A stretch of 64,000 bases of DNA, taken from NCBI RefSeq assembly GCF_914484835.1, contig NZ_CAJZAR010000028.1, forward strand, positions 225,197 to 289,196. Reading direction: 5' to 3'. The translations under genes and the position numbers were made by a program. Position 1 is the stretch's first letter, and every line of letters begins with the position of its first letter. Shown one piece after another: positions 54,928 through 63,501 of the stretch. Source of the stretch: Paraburkholderia tropica (GTDB taxonomy: Bacteria; Pseudomonadota; Gammaproteobacteria; Burkholderiales; Burkholderiaceae). The notes beneath the pieces were generated by a model. The model was not told where the DNA came from. It was given only the letters and a program-made list of their open reading frames with translations, and searched no databases.

Positions 54928-56673
54928 TTATCCCTCGCCAGACAGATCGATACCCTCGCCACCGCGGATGAAGTCATCGAGAATGCGTTGCTCGCGCGCC
55001 ATCAGCGCGGGGTCGCGCGGTGGTACATACGGAACCTGAGGCTGGGTCTGCTGATGTTCAGCGATCAGTTGTTCGCGGATTCTCGCCGACGGCGTCTCAC
55101 TGCTTGCCGTCTGCGGCAGCAGGTTCACGCCGAAGGGATTGGTGGTGGGTTTGCGGCCAGGCGTGGCCGAAGTGAGCGTAATGAGCGTAGCCTGATCAGC
55201 GCGGCGCAACGGTACTACCATGCTTGTATCTGCGTTGAGATAGGTTGCCATGGTGGCCAGCGCAATAGCGACAAACGGCGAAGCCGCACCGGTGTCCCCG
55301 AGGCGCTGAGTCAGGTCGTAACTCTCATTCGATTCCAGCAGATCGAGCGGACTGCCGGCTGCCATCAGGGCCGGAATTAGATCGGACAGTGGCGGCCTTA
55401 CGGGAGTTTGTCCACCGTCGTAGAACACACGCGAAGGCGTTGGGGTGATATTTTCGATGGCCGTTGTCCAGCCGTCAGACAGGGCGCTGGTGAGTGCATC
55501 GTTTTTGAGGCGTGCGCCAGCTTTGGAGGATTCGGAAAGGGGGACAACTACCGGACGGTGCAGGATGGCGAGGGTTTTCATTGCATCCCATTGCTTGAAA
55601 CCGAGTTCAGTCCACGGCTCTGGAACAAATGGCGATGGATGGAATGCCATGCGTGGTTGCTGCTCCCATCCGGTGAAACCGGGATAGATGGAACGACCAG
55701 GAGGGGCCTTGGTGTATTTAACGAAATTGCGTAACCAGTTCACCCGTTCTGGACGGGCAACGACGAGGGCTACGATGGAATCGGTTAGTTCGCCGGGCTG
55801 TCGGGGGCCATTGCCAACACCAATTATGCGCTGGTCAGTGGTCGATAGCATGGCGGCCATGTTGTACCCATCCACTACGTAAATGAGTATCGCGGGCAGG
55901 TCGGGAGCAGCTTCGAAAGTGCGGAAGATCATCTCCACTACGCTTTCTGGCGTGTCGTTACAGATCACACCATTCTTTAGTTGATTGATTTCGTGCCAAT
56001 GCAAGCCAGCTGCCGGGCGAAGATTCGTCACCATATTGTGCAACGATGTTTCCGTCGTTTCTGCTGGAGGCATTCTCAAATTCGGAGCTTTCGGGTTCCA
56101 CCCACGCACGACAGTGACGGTAGGAATTGGCCATGCTTCGCGAAAGTCCTTCAAAGCCAATTCCAGTGCATCAAGCTTGCGCTGATCATAGGCATTGTTC
56201 TTTGTATCCGTGGTTACCGGGTATTTTTCCGGATCCGTCGGCAAGATCGAACTGACATGTAGACTGTTGGGCTCGCGCCTATCCTGCTGCAGCAATAGCG
56301 TCCACACTTGTCCTTGGCGATAGACATCCAGACTCAGGCCTATGCTGACGACAGACAGCGTATCCAAGTGCGGTGATGATGTCGGGGCACTGTAGAGCGG
56401 TGAGGTGGTCACGGTAGAAGCATCCTTTACAAATGCCGATCTTTGGCGCGTATTGTCGGCATCGATGGAATGTATTGCGGGAGATGCAGGGGGACTCGCT
56501 TTCCCGACAAAGTCTGGCATCGTCACAGGTGCGTTGAGCGGTCGACGGAGCGGGGAAGTATCTGCAGCTGCACAGGCTGTTGCGAAAACTACGAATATCA
56601 AGCCCGCGACGCACGTCCGAATATCACCGCGCCGATAGAGACGGAACCGGGGAGCGTTATCCACGACGCGCAT
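54928..56673 (-). CDS. DUF2875-family type VI lipase adaptor (Tla3-like)
   Basis: A 581-residue exported protein. A hydrophobic signal or anchor at about 20-37 (VAGLIFVVFATACAAAD) is followed by a DUF2875-like region with WPIPTVTVVRGWNPKAP and ILIYVVDGYNMAAMLSTTD. In Pseudomonas aeruginosa, the DUF2875 protein Tla3 is required to deliver the Tle3 lipase. The ATG at 56673 sits directly behind GGGAGGA (poor spacing); the GTG at 56664, nine bases from that site, may be the true start. It overlaps the lipase gene by 8-17 bases. The family role is taken from the known P. aeruginosa locus; the match here is from synteny and features I can see. Confidence 0.82.
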   Translation of the reverse strand: MRVVDNAPRFRLYRRGDIRTCVAGLIFVVFATACAAADTSPLRRPLNAPVTMPDFVGKASPPASPAIHSIDADNTRQRSAFVKDASTVTTSPLYSAPTSSPHLDTLSVVSIGLSLDVYRQGQVWTLLLQQDRREPNSLHVSSILPTDPEKYPVTTDTKNNAYDQRKLDALELALKDFREAWPIPTVTVVRGWNPKAPNLRMPPAETTETSLHNMVTNLRPAAGLHWHEINQLKNGVICNDTPESVVEMIFRTFEAAPDLPAILIYVVDGYNMAAMLSTTDQRIIGVGNGPRQPGELTDSIVALVVARPERVNWLRNFVKYTKAPPGRSIYPGFTGWEQQPRMAFHPSPFVPEPWTELGFKQWDAMKTLAILHRPVVVPLSESSKAGARLKNDALTSALSDGWTTAIENITPTPSRVFYDGGQTPVRPPLSDLIPALMAAGSPLDLLESNESYDLTQRLGDTGAASPFVAIALATMATYLNADTSMVVPLRRADQATLITLTSATPGRKPTTNPFGVNLLPQTASSETPSARIREQLIAEHQQTQPQVPYVPPRDPALMAREQRILDDFIRGGEGIDLSGEG

Positions 56674-58828
56674 TCCTCCCGGACCGGGTTTCGGTCGTCA
56701 CCAATGACGGCATATCTGGGGTGAAATATTCCGGATATGTATCTGACCTTCCGTGTGCGAAGTAGTCTGCCGTGGCGTCGATCAATAATTTGTTTTCTGG
56801 CGCATCTTTCGAGTAATTCTCCATTACATCGGAACTCGGAATATTCATTGCAGTAAGTTCCCGATTTTCTTCTGACATGATGTTATCCATGTGGCGAACG
56901 CCAGAGTCCTTTTGGTTGATCTTCCCCCACCCCAATCTCCAATCCGCAACCCTGCATAAATATGCATAGAACACCTCATCATCGATACTCCGAGCCTGAC
57001 CAATAGCCAGGTCGTACGCGACAGCCTTTCGGCTATGCTCTGGATTTGATGGAATGGCCGAATGGAACGACAGCGCGTCATCTTTTGTAAGCTGGTCATT
57101 GGGCGTCTCCATCATGCGGCGACGCGCATCACTGGGCGTCTCCAGACGCGTCACGCGCACCTTGCCGCTCTCAAGCTGAGTGATCTGCCTCACCTGTGTC
57201 AGGTCGAACGTTTCCTTGTCCTGGTTCAGCGCTGCCTGAACGGCCTCTCGGCTGTTTCCGTGTGCCAGCGCCGGGTCATCCGCGCCCAGTTCATAGTCTC
57301 GGTAAACGCCAGGTTTCCATCCCTTGTAGGTGAGGCCTATTGAGGCTTCGATTGGGTCCATCGCCGCCTTGACCATGTGGATGCCATCCTTCGCTCCAGT
57401 GAAATCCGCGGTTCCGCCTGAGTCGAAGTTCGCTTTGAATGGCTCCGGAAGCACAGGAGCGTTGAGCGTCACGGCTTGCCCCACGTCGAGTTCGGACTTT
57501 TTCGCATTACCCGTAAATCCCTGGCCGTTACCGTCCCAGGTGCTTTCGCCCGGCTGTCGCATGACGTAGCGATAGCCGGGCGGATGGGCGCCCACTTCTT
57601 CTGATATACCGTCACGTTCGCGCACCGTGAAGATGCGCTGGTGGAAGCGCTGACCGAGTTGCGCCAGCACTTCATCTGGTACGCCCTGCCAGCCGATGCC
57701 CTGCACGTTGCGCAGCCCCACGGTTTGATCCAGTGGTGTGAAATACAACGTAACGCTGCCGCGGTTATCGCGCTCGTCGAAACCTACGGTGCTGGTCTTG
57801 AGCGTGGTGGCGCAAGCCATACCTGTCCAGCGCAGTCCGCCGATGCAGCGTTCGAACTGCCCCGGATCGGCCACGTCGGCCAGTGCGGGAACGGTATGAG
57901 GACTGTCGCCGATGAAATGAAGTATTCCGGATAGCGTGCTCACACGCGTATCCCGGGTTTGCTGGGCGGCATAAAGCTGCGTGAGCTCAGCCAGAGGTTC
58001 AAACAGGCTGTAAGGTGAATTCATCAGCACGGCGCTGTCGATCGGCCGCTGGCCTTCGTCTTTGAGAAAGGCATTGGCGAGCAGTGCGAGCATGGTGCCT
58101 TGGCTGTGCGCGACGACGTTTACCGTATCGTCCGGGTGTTTGGCTCGGATGATCCTGACCAGCATAGCTAACCGCTTGGCGGCCAGCAGCATGTAATTCC
58201 GGGGCGGTGCCGCAAACAGCGGATGGCGCGGCGTGCCTGCCAGGACGTTCATCGGCAAGAAACCGAACAGCAGGTCATTGAAGCCCTTGAGCCACATATC
58301 TGGCAACGTAGTGGTGGCGTTGGCGAACGCACCGCCTTCCTTCGTCGCGGCCTTGTCGAGACGATTGCCGTAACGGTCTAGCCATTCGCCGTGGGGCGTG
58401 TCTTTCTGGACGTACGGCAGTTTGGTCTTTGGATCTTTACCACTATCCTCACGAAAGCCCCAATAAAATGGGATAACTACACTACGCGGAGACGTGCCGC
58501 CTTTGCCAGTATTCGCCAGGCGCCGGTAGTAGACCTTATCGGGATCCTTTGCGAGGTGATCATCGTCCGTGGGCAGTGAGTAAGTGGCGCTTACGAGTGC
58601 CGCTACGTTGAACTGGCCGCGCGCGTTGGTCAGGTGGTCTAGCCGATCGTTGAGTCCATCGCATAGGCCTTGCTCGATGTCGGCATAAATCCCGGCCAGA
58701 TCGTTCACGCCATGGACCAGGATCGTAATGCAGGGTTTGGGCTGCTGGACCTGCACGAAGGCAGGACTCGCCCCGGGATAGAACAGCGCCTCCGTTTGCC
58801 CCATCAGGGGAAGGTTTGATGTGAACAT
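56657..58828 (-). CDS. Type VI lipase effector, Tle3 family
   Basis: A 723-residue alpha/beta hydrolase effector. An oxyanion His-Gly at 39-40 (TILVHGVNDL) and the nucleophile elbow VVAHSQGTM with Ser242 (AHSQG) fit the Tle3/DUF3274-type lipases that hydrolyse phospholipids in the prey periplasm. The rest is a long, mostly unassigned C-terminal half. It starts 12 bases after the vgrG stop and overlaps the Tla3-like gene. It is secreted through VgrG and not through Sec: no signal peptide is seen. Base composition is lower in GC than the chromosome. Confidence 0.85.
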   Translation of the reverse strand: MFTSNLPLMGQTEALFYPGASPAFVQVQQPKPCITILVHGVNDLAGIYADIEQGLCDGLNDRLDHLTNARGQFNVAALVSATYSLPTDDDHLAKDPDKVYYRRLANTGKGGTSPRSVVIPFYWGFREDSGKDPKTKLPYVQKDTPHGEWLDRYGNRLDKAATKEGGAFANATTTLPDMWLKGFNDLLFGFLPMNVLAGTPRHPLFAAPPRNYMLLAAKRLAMLVRIIRAKHPDDTVNVVAHSQGTMLALLANAFLKDEGQRPIDSAVLMNSPYSLFEPLAELTQLYAAQQTRDTRVSTLSGILHFIGDSPHTVPALADVADPGQFERCIGGLRWTGMACATTLKTSTVGFDERDNRGSVTLYFTPLDQTVGLRNVQGIGWQGVPDEVLAQLGQRFHQRIFTVRERDGISEEVGAHPPGYRYVMRQPGESTWDGNGQGFTGNAKKSELDVGQAVTLNAPVLPEPFKANFDSGGTADFTGAKDGIHMVKAAMDPIEASIGLTYKGWKPGVYRDYELGADDPALAHGNSREAVQAALNQDKETFDLTQVRQITQLESGKVRVTRLETPSDARRRMMETPNDQLTKDDALSFHSAIPSNPEHSRKAVAYDLAIGQARSIDDEVFYAYLCRVADWRLGWGKINQKDSGVRHMDNIMSEENRELTAMNIPSSDVMENYSKDAPENKLLIDATADYFAHGRSDTYPEYFTPDMPSLVTTETRSGRNARRG

Positions 58829-58840
58829 CTCACGTTGTCC

Positions 58841-61381
58841 TTATCGGCAATTTCCAAATGATTGCGGTAGCGTCAGTGCTTGCGACGTCTTCGGATGCAG
58901 TGCCAGTTCCGCGATATGCATTGCGTCTTTCTGCAACAGTTGCGTGCCGCCCTGGCTGTCGGTCACGCCTTTGATGACTTCACCGTTCTTGAGCGTGATG
59001 GTGTAGGGCTGGTTGGGCACCGCGCGCTGGCCATCCGGCAGCGTGGCGACGAACCTGCACTGTGTATTGCCTACATTGAACTGCGGCACGTCGGCGTTCT
59101 GGCTGACCGGACCCTGCATGTCATAGTTGGCGGCCTTGAAACGGAGCGTTCCCGGGCAACCTATCTCGATATCGCCGCTCTGGAGCTTGATGTAGGCTCC
59201 GTCGCACATCAGCATGAGCTCTTTACCCGCGACGGCGAGGATGTGGTTGTCCGTTGCGTACAACTCGACGCTCTGCTTGCCCTCGATCCGCACCGTAGCT
59301 TGTTGTGCCTGCAGGGTGAGATCTCCCTGATGGGCGATTTGTTTGAGCTCCCCACCGTGCGCGAACATGCCGATGCCCTGGCCTGCGTTTGCGACAAGCT
59401 TCTGGCCGGCGGTGAGTTGCTGGTTCTGCTGCGCCACGCTGTCGATGTGCTCGCCGGCTGCCAGTGTGATGGATTTCGGCGTACCCGCTGCGATGCCTGC
59501 GGGGCTGCTCAGCGCAATGAGCGGCTGACCGCCATTACCTTGTTCCCTTTCGTCATTGGTGCCGTACCCTAGCTCGCGTACGCCATCGCTCAGGTTCTGT
59601 TGAGGCGTGGCATCGTGAGGTAGGTTTTGGTGCTGCCCGGCGTAGTCGCCGAGGTTTCTGGCCAGATCAAGAGCGCTTTCAAGGCACTGCACAAGTTCGG
59701 CGCGACTGAGTTGTCCGCCCTGAGCTTTTGCTTGACCATCCGTCGTAAGTAGCAATCCCTTGGCGGCGCGCAGTGACCCATGTTCGCCTGTACGCAACTC
59801 GAAACCTTCGCCGCGCGGGTTGCCACCCTGTGGGCGCGGGTGCGTGAGATAACCGAGATGCAGTGCGGTCGCGCCGTGGTCGCTCATCAGCGCTGCACTG
59901 ATTTGCTGTTGCGTATCGTCAATACGCAGTTCGCTGGCACGGTCACCTTTATGTTCCTTGCTACGAATCGTGCTGATGATGTTGTGACGTGGCAGTTCGT
60001 AGGGCGGCAGGTTGGTCGCGTGATACGTTCGCCCGATAATGATCGGCTGGTCGCAATCGCCATCGAGGAATGCGACTATTACCTCCTGCCCGATGCGCGG
60101 TATCGCCATGTGCCCCCACGTCGCACCGGCCCAGTTCTGCGCCACGCGTATCCAGCAGGAACTGTGTTCGTCGTTGTTCCCGTAGCGGTCCCATGGGAAT
60201 TGAACGACAACACGCGCGAATTCATCGCAGTAGATTTCTTCTCCAGCAGGCCCGGTGACGGTGGCAATCAACGGGCCATCGATGCGGGGTTTGGGCAGCG
60301 GTTCCGGTTTCCACTCAATGTGGTCTGGAACGATGTGCGCGGTGTAGCCGTACTGCGTACCTACCTCGGCCTCTGCGGCTTCCTCCTCCTGGCTCACGGT
60401 CTGCGTGCCGGTGTGGATCATGCTCACCACACGCCAGCCGGTGTTCCAGTCCTCGCGGGCATGGCCCTCAAGATCGAACGCCAGCCCCGGTTGCAGGCGC
60501 GCATCGTCGCCCTCGATCTCAGCGATCTGAGCATCGTGCCGTAGCGCAAGCAAACGGGTTTCAGTAAAGGGACGGCCCGCCTCGTCGCGTTTCGCGCGCG
60601 ACGGGTAGTCATAGCGTTCGTATTCGCGGCCCTGATGTTCGAGGTTGACCCCGTCGCTACGGCTCTCGTGGCTATAACGCGGATTCTTAAAGGAGTAATC
60701 CCTCTGGACCTGCCGCGCTGTCCGTACCTGTTCGGCGTAACTCAGGTTTGTGATACACGGCTCGGCCTGGTCACCACTGGGCGTGGCGTTGTAGATGACC
60801 GGACCGCCTTCGATTGTGCCGTGGACGTAGAGCCGGTCGCCCATGATCAGGCGATGCTCCGTGGCGCTGAACCGGTACGTATAGAACAGTCCTTCTTCTG
60901 CGCAGAGTCGACTGATGAAATGAAAATCCGTCTCGCCGGGTTGGACGCAGTATTCGCGCACCAGATGCTCTTTGGTCAGATCCTGTACGGCGTCGTTGAT
61001 GCCCGAGCGCTTGAGCACGGTCTGCAATATCTGCGGCACGCTCTCCTGCTGGAACATTCTCCAGTCCGAGCGCAGATCTGCGCGCGATAACTGTGGCTCG
61101 ACCACCACGCGGTAATAGGTACGCCGGAAGCCGGCTTTTCCCTGCTCGAAGCGGCTAACGAGTCCGTTCACATAACGCACGGCGGTCTCGCCGCGCCAGA
61201 TCGTAAAGGTCGCCGACTGATCGAGCACCTTGCGGAAATCGACGTCGGGATCGGTACTGGAAAGATCGACGGTGAGCCTGAAAGGGCGGCTGATGCCCTC
61301 GTCTAGCTGAAAACTTATAACGTCAAATGCGGTACTGCCTTCCGATTTGAACGAAAAATGCAAATCACTTTGACGGGGCAT
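58841..61381 (-). CDS. vgrG: Type VI secretion tip protein VgrG with C-terminal extension
   Basis: An 846-residue spike protein. The gp27/gp44-like base (about 1-380) includes VSRFEQGKAGFRRTYYRVVVEPQLSR in two strands; the gp5-like OB domain contains AGEEIYCDEFARVVVQFPWDRYG and SCWIRVAQNWAGATWGH; a DUF2345 beta-helix follows (about 520-760). The last 67 residues (from 780) form an extension with TLPDGQRAVPNQPYTI and GVTDSQGGTQLL, which is similar to a module of the island lipoprotein. AGGAGG precedes the ATG. First gene of the effector island. Confidence 0.93.
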   Translation of the reverse strand: MPRQSDLHFSFKSEGSTAFDVISFQLDEGISRPFRLTVDLSSTDPDVDFRKVLDQSATFTIWRGETAVRYVNGLVSRFEQGKAGFRRTYYRVVVEPQLSRADLRSDWRMFQQESVPQILQTVLKRSGINDAVQDLTKEHLVREYCVQPGETDFHFISRLCAEEGLFYTYRFSATEHRLIMGDRLYVHGTIEGGPVIYNATPSGDQAEPCITNLSYAEQVRTARQVQRDYSFKNPRYSHESRSDGVNLEHQGREYERYDYPSRAKRDEAGRPFTETRLLALRHDAQIAEIEGDDARLQPGLAFDLEGHAREDWNTGWRVVSMIHTGTQTVSQEEEAAEAEVGTQYGYTAHIVPDHIEWKPEPLPKPRIDGPLIATVTGPAGEEIYCDEFARVVVQFPWDRYGNNDEHSSCWIRVAQNWAGATWGHMAIPRIGQEVIVAFLDGDCDQPIIIGRTYHATNLPPYELPRHNIISTIRSKEHKGDRASELRIDDTQQQISAALMSDHGATALHLGYLTHPRPQGGNPRGEGFELRTGEHGSLRAAKGLLLTTDGQAKAQGGQLSRAELVQCLESALDLARNLGDYAGQHQNLPHDATPQQNLSDGVRELGYGTNDEREQGNGGQPLIALSSPAGIAAGTPKSITLAAGEHIDSVAQQNQQLTAGQKLVANAGQGIGMFAHGGELKQIAHQGDLTLQAQQATVRIEGKQSVELYATDNHILAVAGKELMLMCDGAYIKLQSGDIEIGCPGTLRFKAANYDMQGPVSQNADVPQFNVGNTQCRFVATLPDGQRAVPNQPYTITLKNGEVIKGVTDSQGGTQLLQKDAMHIAELALHPKTSQALTLPQSFGNCR

Positions 61382-61799
61382 GCCTTAGGCCTCCTCGGCG
61401 CAGAACATGGTGTGCGTTTAATCTCTCTTGAAATATTGCAGTACTAAGTCATTTAATTTTTCGCCGAGATAGAAGCGGGACGGCTATAACGCGAAGAATA
61501 TTGAACCTGCGCGCTCACGATGGGCTTGCGCAACGTCAACGCTGCGGTCGACCGACGGCAAATCAGTTTCTCTGGCCAGATATATCGTTGTGGCCGGGAG
61601 CGGGAGATAACGGAGAGCAGAAAAAAGCAGTCGATGACGTGTGCCTATAGAGGATCTCTGTATCAATTTAGCGCCACATGCTTGCTCGGGGAAGTCGACG
61701 CTCAGCTGGTTCAGCGAATTGCCGGGGTGCTCGCGCGTGCCGTGTCCATTGAATCGCCTCACACACAGGCGTTCTCGAAAACGCCTTGTTATTGGTATC

Positions 61800-61889
61800 G
61801 GGCCACTGTTGACTGGTGCGGGCCAAAAGTGGCCTAGGATATGCTGCGTATTTTCGGGAGTTTCGCGGATATCGAGCCAACAATGGCCC
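61800..61889. promoter_or_regulatory. Candidate upstream activator sites for sigma-54 control of hcp
   Basis: CAACARTGGCCC occurs on the minus strand at 61811-61800 and on the plus strand at 61889-61878 in forward order (61878-61889), one mismatch apart, with GGGCCAAAAGTGGCC between (61820-61834). They lie about 100 and 180 bases before the -24 element, where enhancer-binding proteins typically bind. Confidence 0.45.
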
Positions 61890-61985
61890 AAGCAGTATGA
61901 GAGATGGTTTCGCCAGCATCGAATGATTCGAATCCGTTTCGCTCTAAATGCCTGATTTCATGGGGGGACACGTTGTTGGATGCGC

Positions 61986-62002
61986 TGGCACGGATACTGC
62001 AT
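61986..62002 (+). promoter_or_regulatory. Sigma-54 promoter of hcp
   Basis: TGGCACGGATACTGCAT matches the -24/-12 consensus TGGCACG-N4-TTGCA with one change, and the invariant GG (61987-61988) and GC (61999-62000) are ten bases apart as required. Transcription would start near 62012, about 68 bases before the ATG at 62080. Confidence 0.75.
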
Positions 62003-62079
62003 TAATACCTGCGTCATTACATTGATGACGCGCGGCACATCCGTTCCGCGCATCCAGATGGTTTATTCAAGGATCGCAC

Positions 62080-62598
62080 ATGCCGACTCCCGCCTATATC
62101 AACATCACTGGCAAGACCCAAGGCAACATCACGAAGGGCGCCACCACGGCCGATTCCGTTGGTAACGTCTTCGTCGAAGGTCACGAAGATCAGATCCTCG
62201 TCCAGGAAATCGAGCATCGCGTCACGACCCCGACCGATCCGCAAAGCGGCCAGCCGTCGGGCCAACGCGTGCACAAGCCGTATATTTTCACGTGCGCGCT
62301 GAATAAGGCCGTGCCGCTGCTGTACCAGGCGCTTGCCTCGGGTGAAATGCTGCCGGTCGTCGAAACGCACTGGTATCGCACGTCCACGGAAGGCAAGCAG
62401 GAGCACTTCTTCACGACCAAGCTCGAAGACGCAACGGTTGTCGATATCAACACGGTGCTGCCGCACGCTCAGGACGCTTCGAAGTCCGACTACACGCAGT
62501 TGATCAAGGTGTCGCTCGCCTACCGCAAGATTACGTGGACGCACGCAATTGCCGGTACTGAAGCGGCCGACGACTGGCGCAAGCCGCTGGAATCCTGA
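62080..62598 (+). CDS. hcp: Type VI secretion tube protein Hcp (TssD)
   Basis: A 172-residue Hcp tube protein: MPTPAYINITGKTQGNITKGATTADSVGN starts the canonical beta barrel, GHEDQILVQEIEHRV and RVHKPYIFTCAL are family strands, and the C-terminal VSLAYRKITWTH is the tube-contact segment. Hexamers stack in the T6SS sheath and can carry small effectors. AAGGAT precedes the ATG. It is transcribed alone from a sigma-54 promoter and ends at a terminator. Its GC-rich codons match the chromosome rather than the vgrG island. Confidence 0.95.
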   Translation: MPTPAYINITGKTQGNITKGATTADSVGNVFVEGHEDQILVQEIEHRVTTPTDPQSGQPSGQRVHKPYIFTCALNKAVPLLYQALASGEMLPVVETHWYRTSTEGKQEHFFTTKLEDATVVDINTVLPHAQDASKSDYTQLIKVSLAYRKITWTHAIAGTEAADDWRKPLES

Positions 62599-62613
62599 TC
62601 TCCTGATCAGATG

Positions 62614-62646
62614 AAAAACGGCCTGCGGAATGCAGGCCGTTTTTTT
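62614..62646 (+). terminator. Bidirectional terminator between hcp and tssL
   Basis: A perfect 9-bp stem, ACGGCCTGC (62618-62626) with GCAGGCCGT (62632-62640), loop GGAAT, then seven T on the plus strand and AAAAA flanks for the minus strand, serving the convergent tssL gene too. Confidence 0.9.
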
Positions 62647-62675
62647 GTGGTTTTGGCGTAGCGGTGGAAGCGCGC

Positions 62676-63500
62676 TTAACGCCGGAGCATGGTGTCGAGC
62701 GAGTGCAGCACTTCGTCGGTGGTGCCGCGCAGACTGAGCGCGTAGAAGCTGTAAGCGAGCGTCAGGACCACGAGCGCTGAGAGCCACGGCGTCCACCATG
62801 GCCAGGCGCGACCCATGAGGTAACGCCGTGACGCAACGTGGTCGCGGGCCTCGGTCAAAGCTTCCGGCGCGTCGCCCCGCAGACCGCGAAGGGTACTGTG
62901 AAGCTTCGTGATCAAGGCCTGGAGTGCTTCAGACTGGTTGTGTTGCAGGCCATACCGGCCGCGAAATCCCAGACAAAGGCATAGGTACTTGAATTCGAGC
63001 ACGTCGCGGTATTTGCGCGGATCCATCAGCATGCGCGAGAGAACGGTAAAGAACTTCTCGCCGCCCCAGGTTTCGTTGTGGAAATTGCTGAGCAGCGAGC
63101 GCGCTGCCCAGACGGAATGCGAGCCCCAAGGCGTTGCCATCACCGCTTCGTCGATGAAGGTGCACAGCGCGTAACGAAAAGCCAGCTGGGTGGCGCCGTC
63201 GTATCCGAGGCCGTGCACTTCTTCGTCGAGCGCGGCAATCTGGTCGCGCACGGTGGAGTAGAGTTTTTCGACATCGTTGTAGTGATCGAGCTTGCGCAGC
63301 CGGATGACGAGGCCAAAGAGCGGCAATGCACCGTTCACCAGCGCGTTGTAGCTCTTGCCACGCAATGCGAAGCCGAGGTCGGCGTCTTGATCGATGCCTT
63401 CGATGGTTTCGAAGCCGATATCGCGCTTGTTCGGGATGGTGGGCGCTGGTGCCGAGTGCAGCATACCGGTCGGTTCGATAAGGTTGTCGCGGGTGGCCAT
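62676..63500 (-). CDS. tssL: Type VI secretion protein TssL (IcmH/DotU family)
   Basis: A 274-residue inner-membrane protein of the T6SS trans-envelope complex (TssJLM). The cytoplasmic hook domain contains ALPLFGLVIRLRKL, FRYALCTFIDEAVMATPWG and FFTVLSRMLMDPRKYRDVLEFKYLCLCLGFRGRYG, all family motifs. One C-terminal transmembrane helix (WLSALVVLTLAYSFYAL) anchors it. No OmpA-like domain is fused. The start at 63500 is chosen because GGAG precedes it and because the stop of tssK lies immediately before. It follows tssK in the minus-strand operon. Confidence 0.92.
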   Translation of the reverse strand: MATRDNLIEPTGMLHSAPAPTIPNKRDIGFETIEGIDQDADLGFALRGKSYNALVNGALPLFGLVIRLRKLDHYNDVEKLYSTVRDQIAALDEEVHGLGYDGATQLAFRYALCTFIDEAVMATPWGSHSVWAARSLLSNFHNETWGGEKFFTVLSRMLMDPRKYRDVLEFKYLCLCLGFRGRYGLQHNQSEALQALITKLHSTLRGLRGDAPEALTEARDHVASRRYLMGRAWPWWTPWLSALVVLTLAYSFYALSLRGTTDEVLHSLDTMLRR

Positions 63501-63501
63501 G

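Larger units (their letters stand above)
61382..62079. other. Divergent vgrG-hcp intergenic region
   Basis: About 700 bases, AT-richer than the average, without a credible gene. It carries the sigma-54 promoter of hcp (61986-62002), two inverted copies of a 12-mer (61800-61811, 61878-61889) that may be activator sites, and the unassigned vgrG promoter. Confidence 0.6.

Noticed and set aside
61484..61955. Small genes in the vgrG-hcp gap
   Set aside because: Several short frames exist on both strands but without ribosome sites or family features, and they overlap the putative activator sites.
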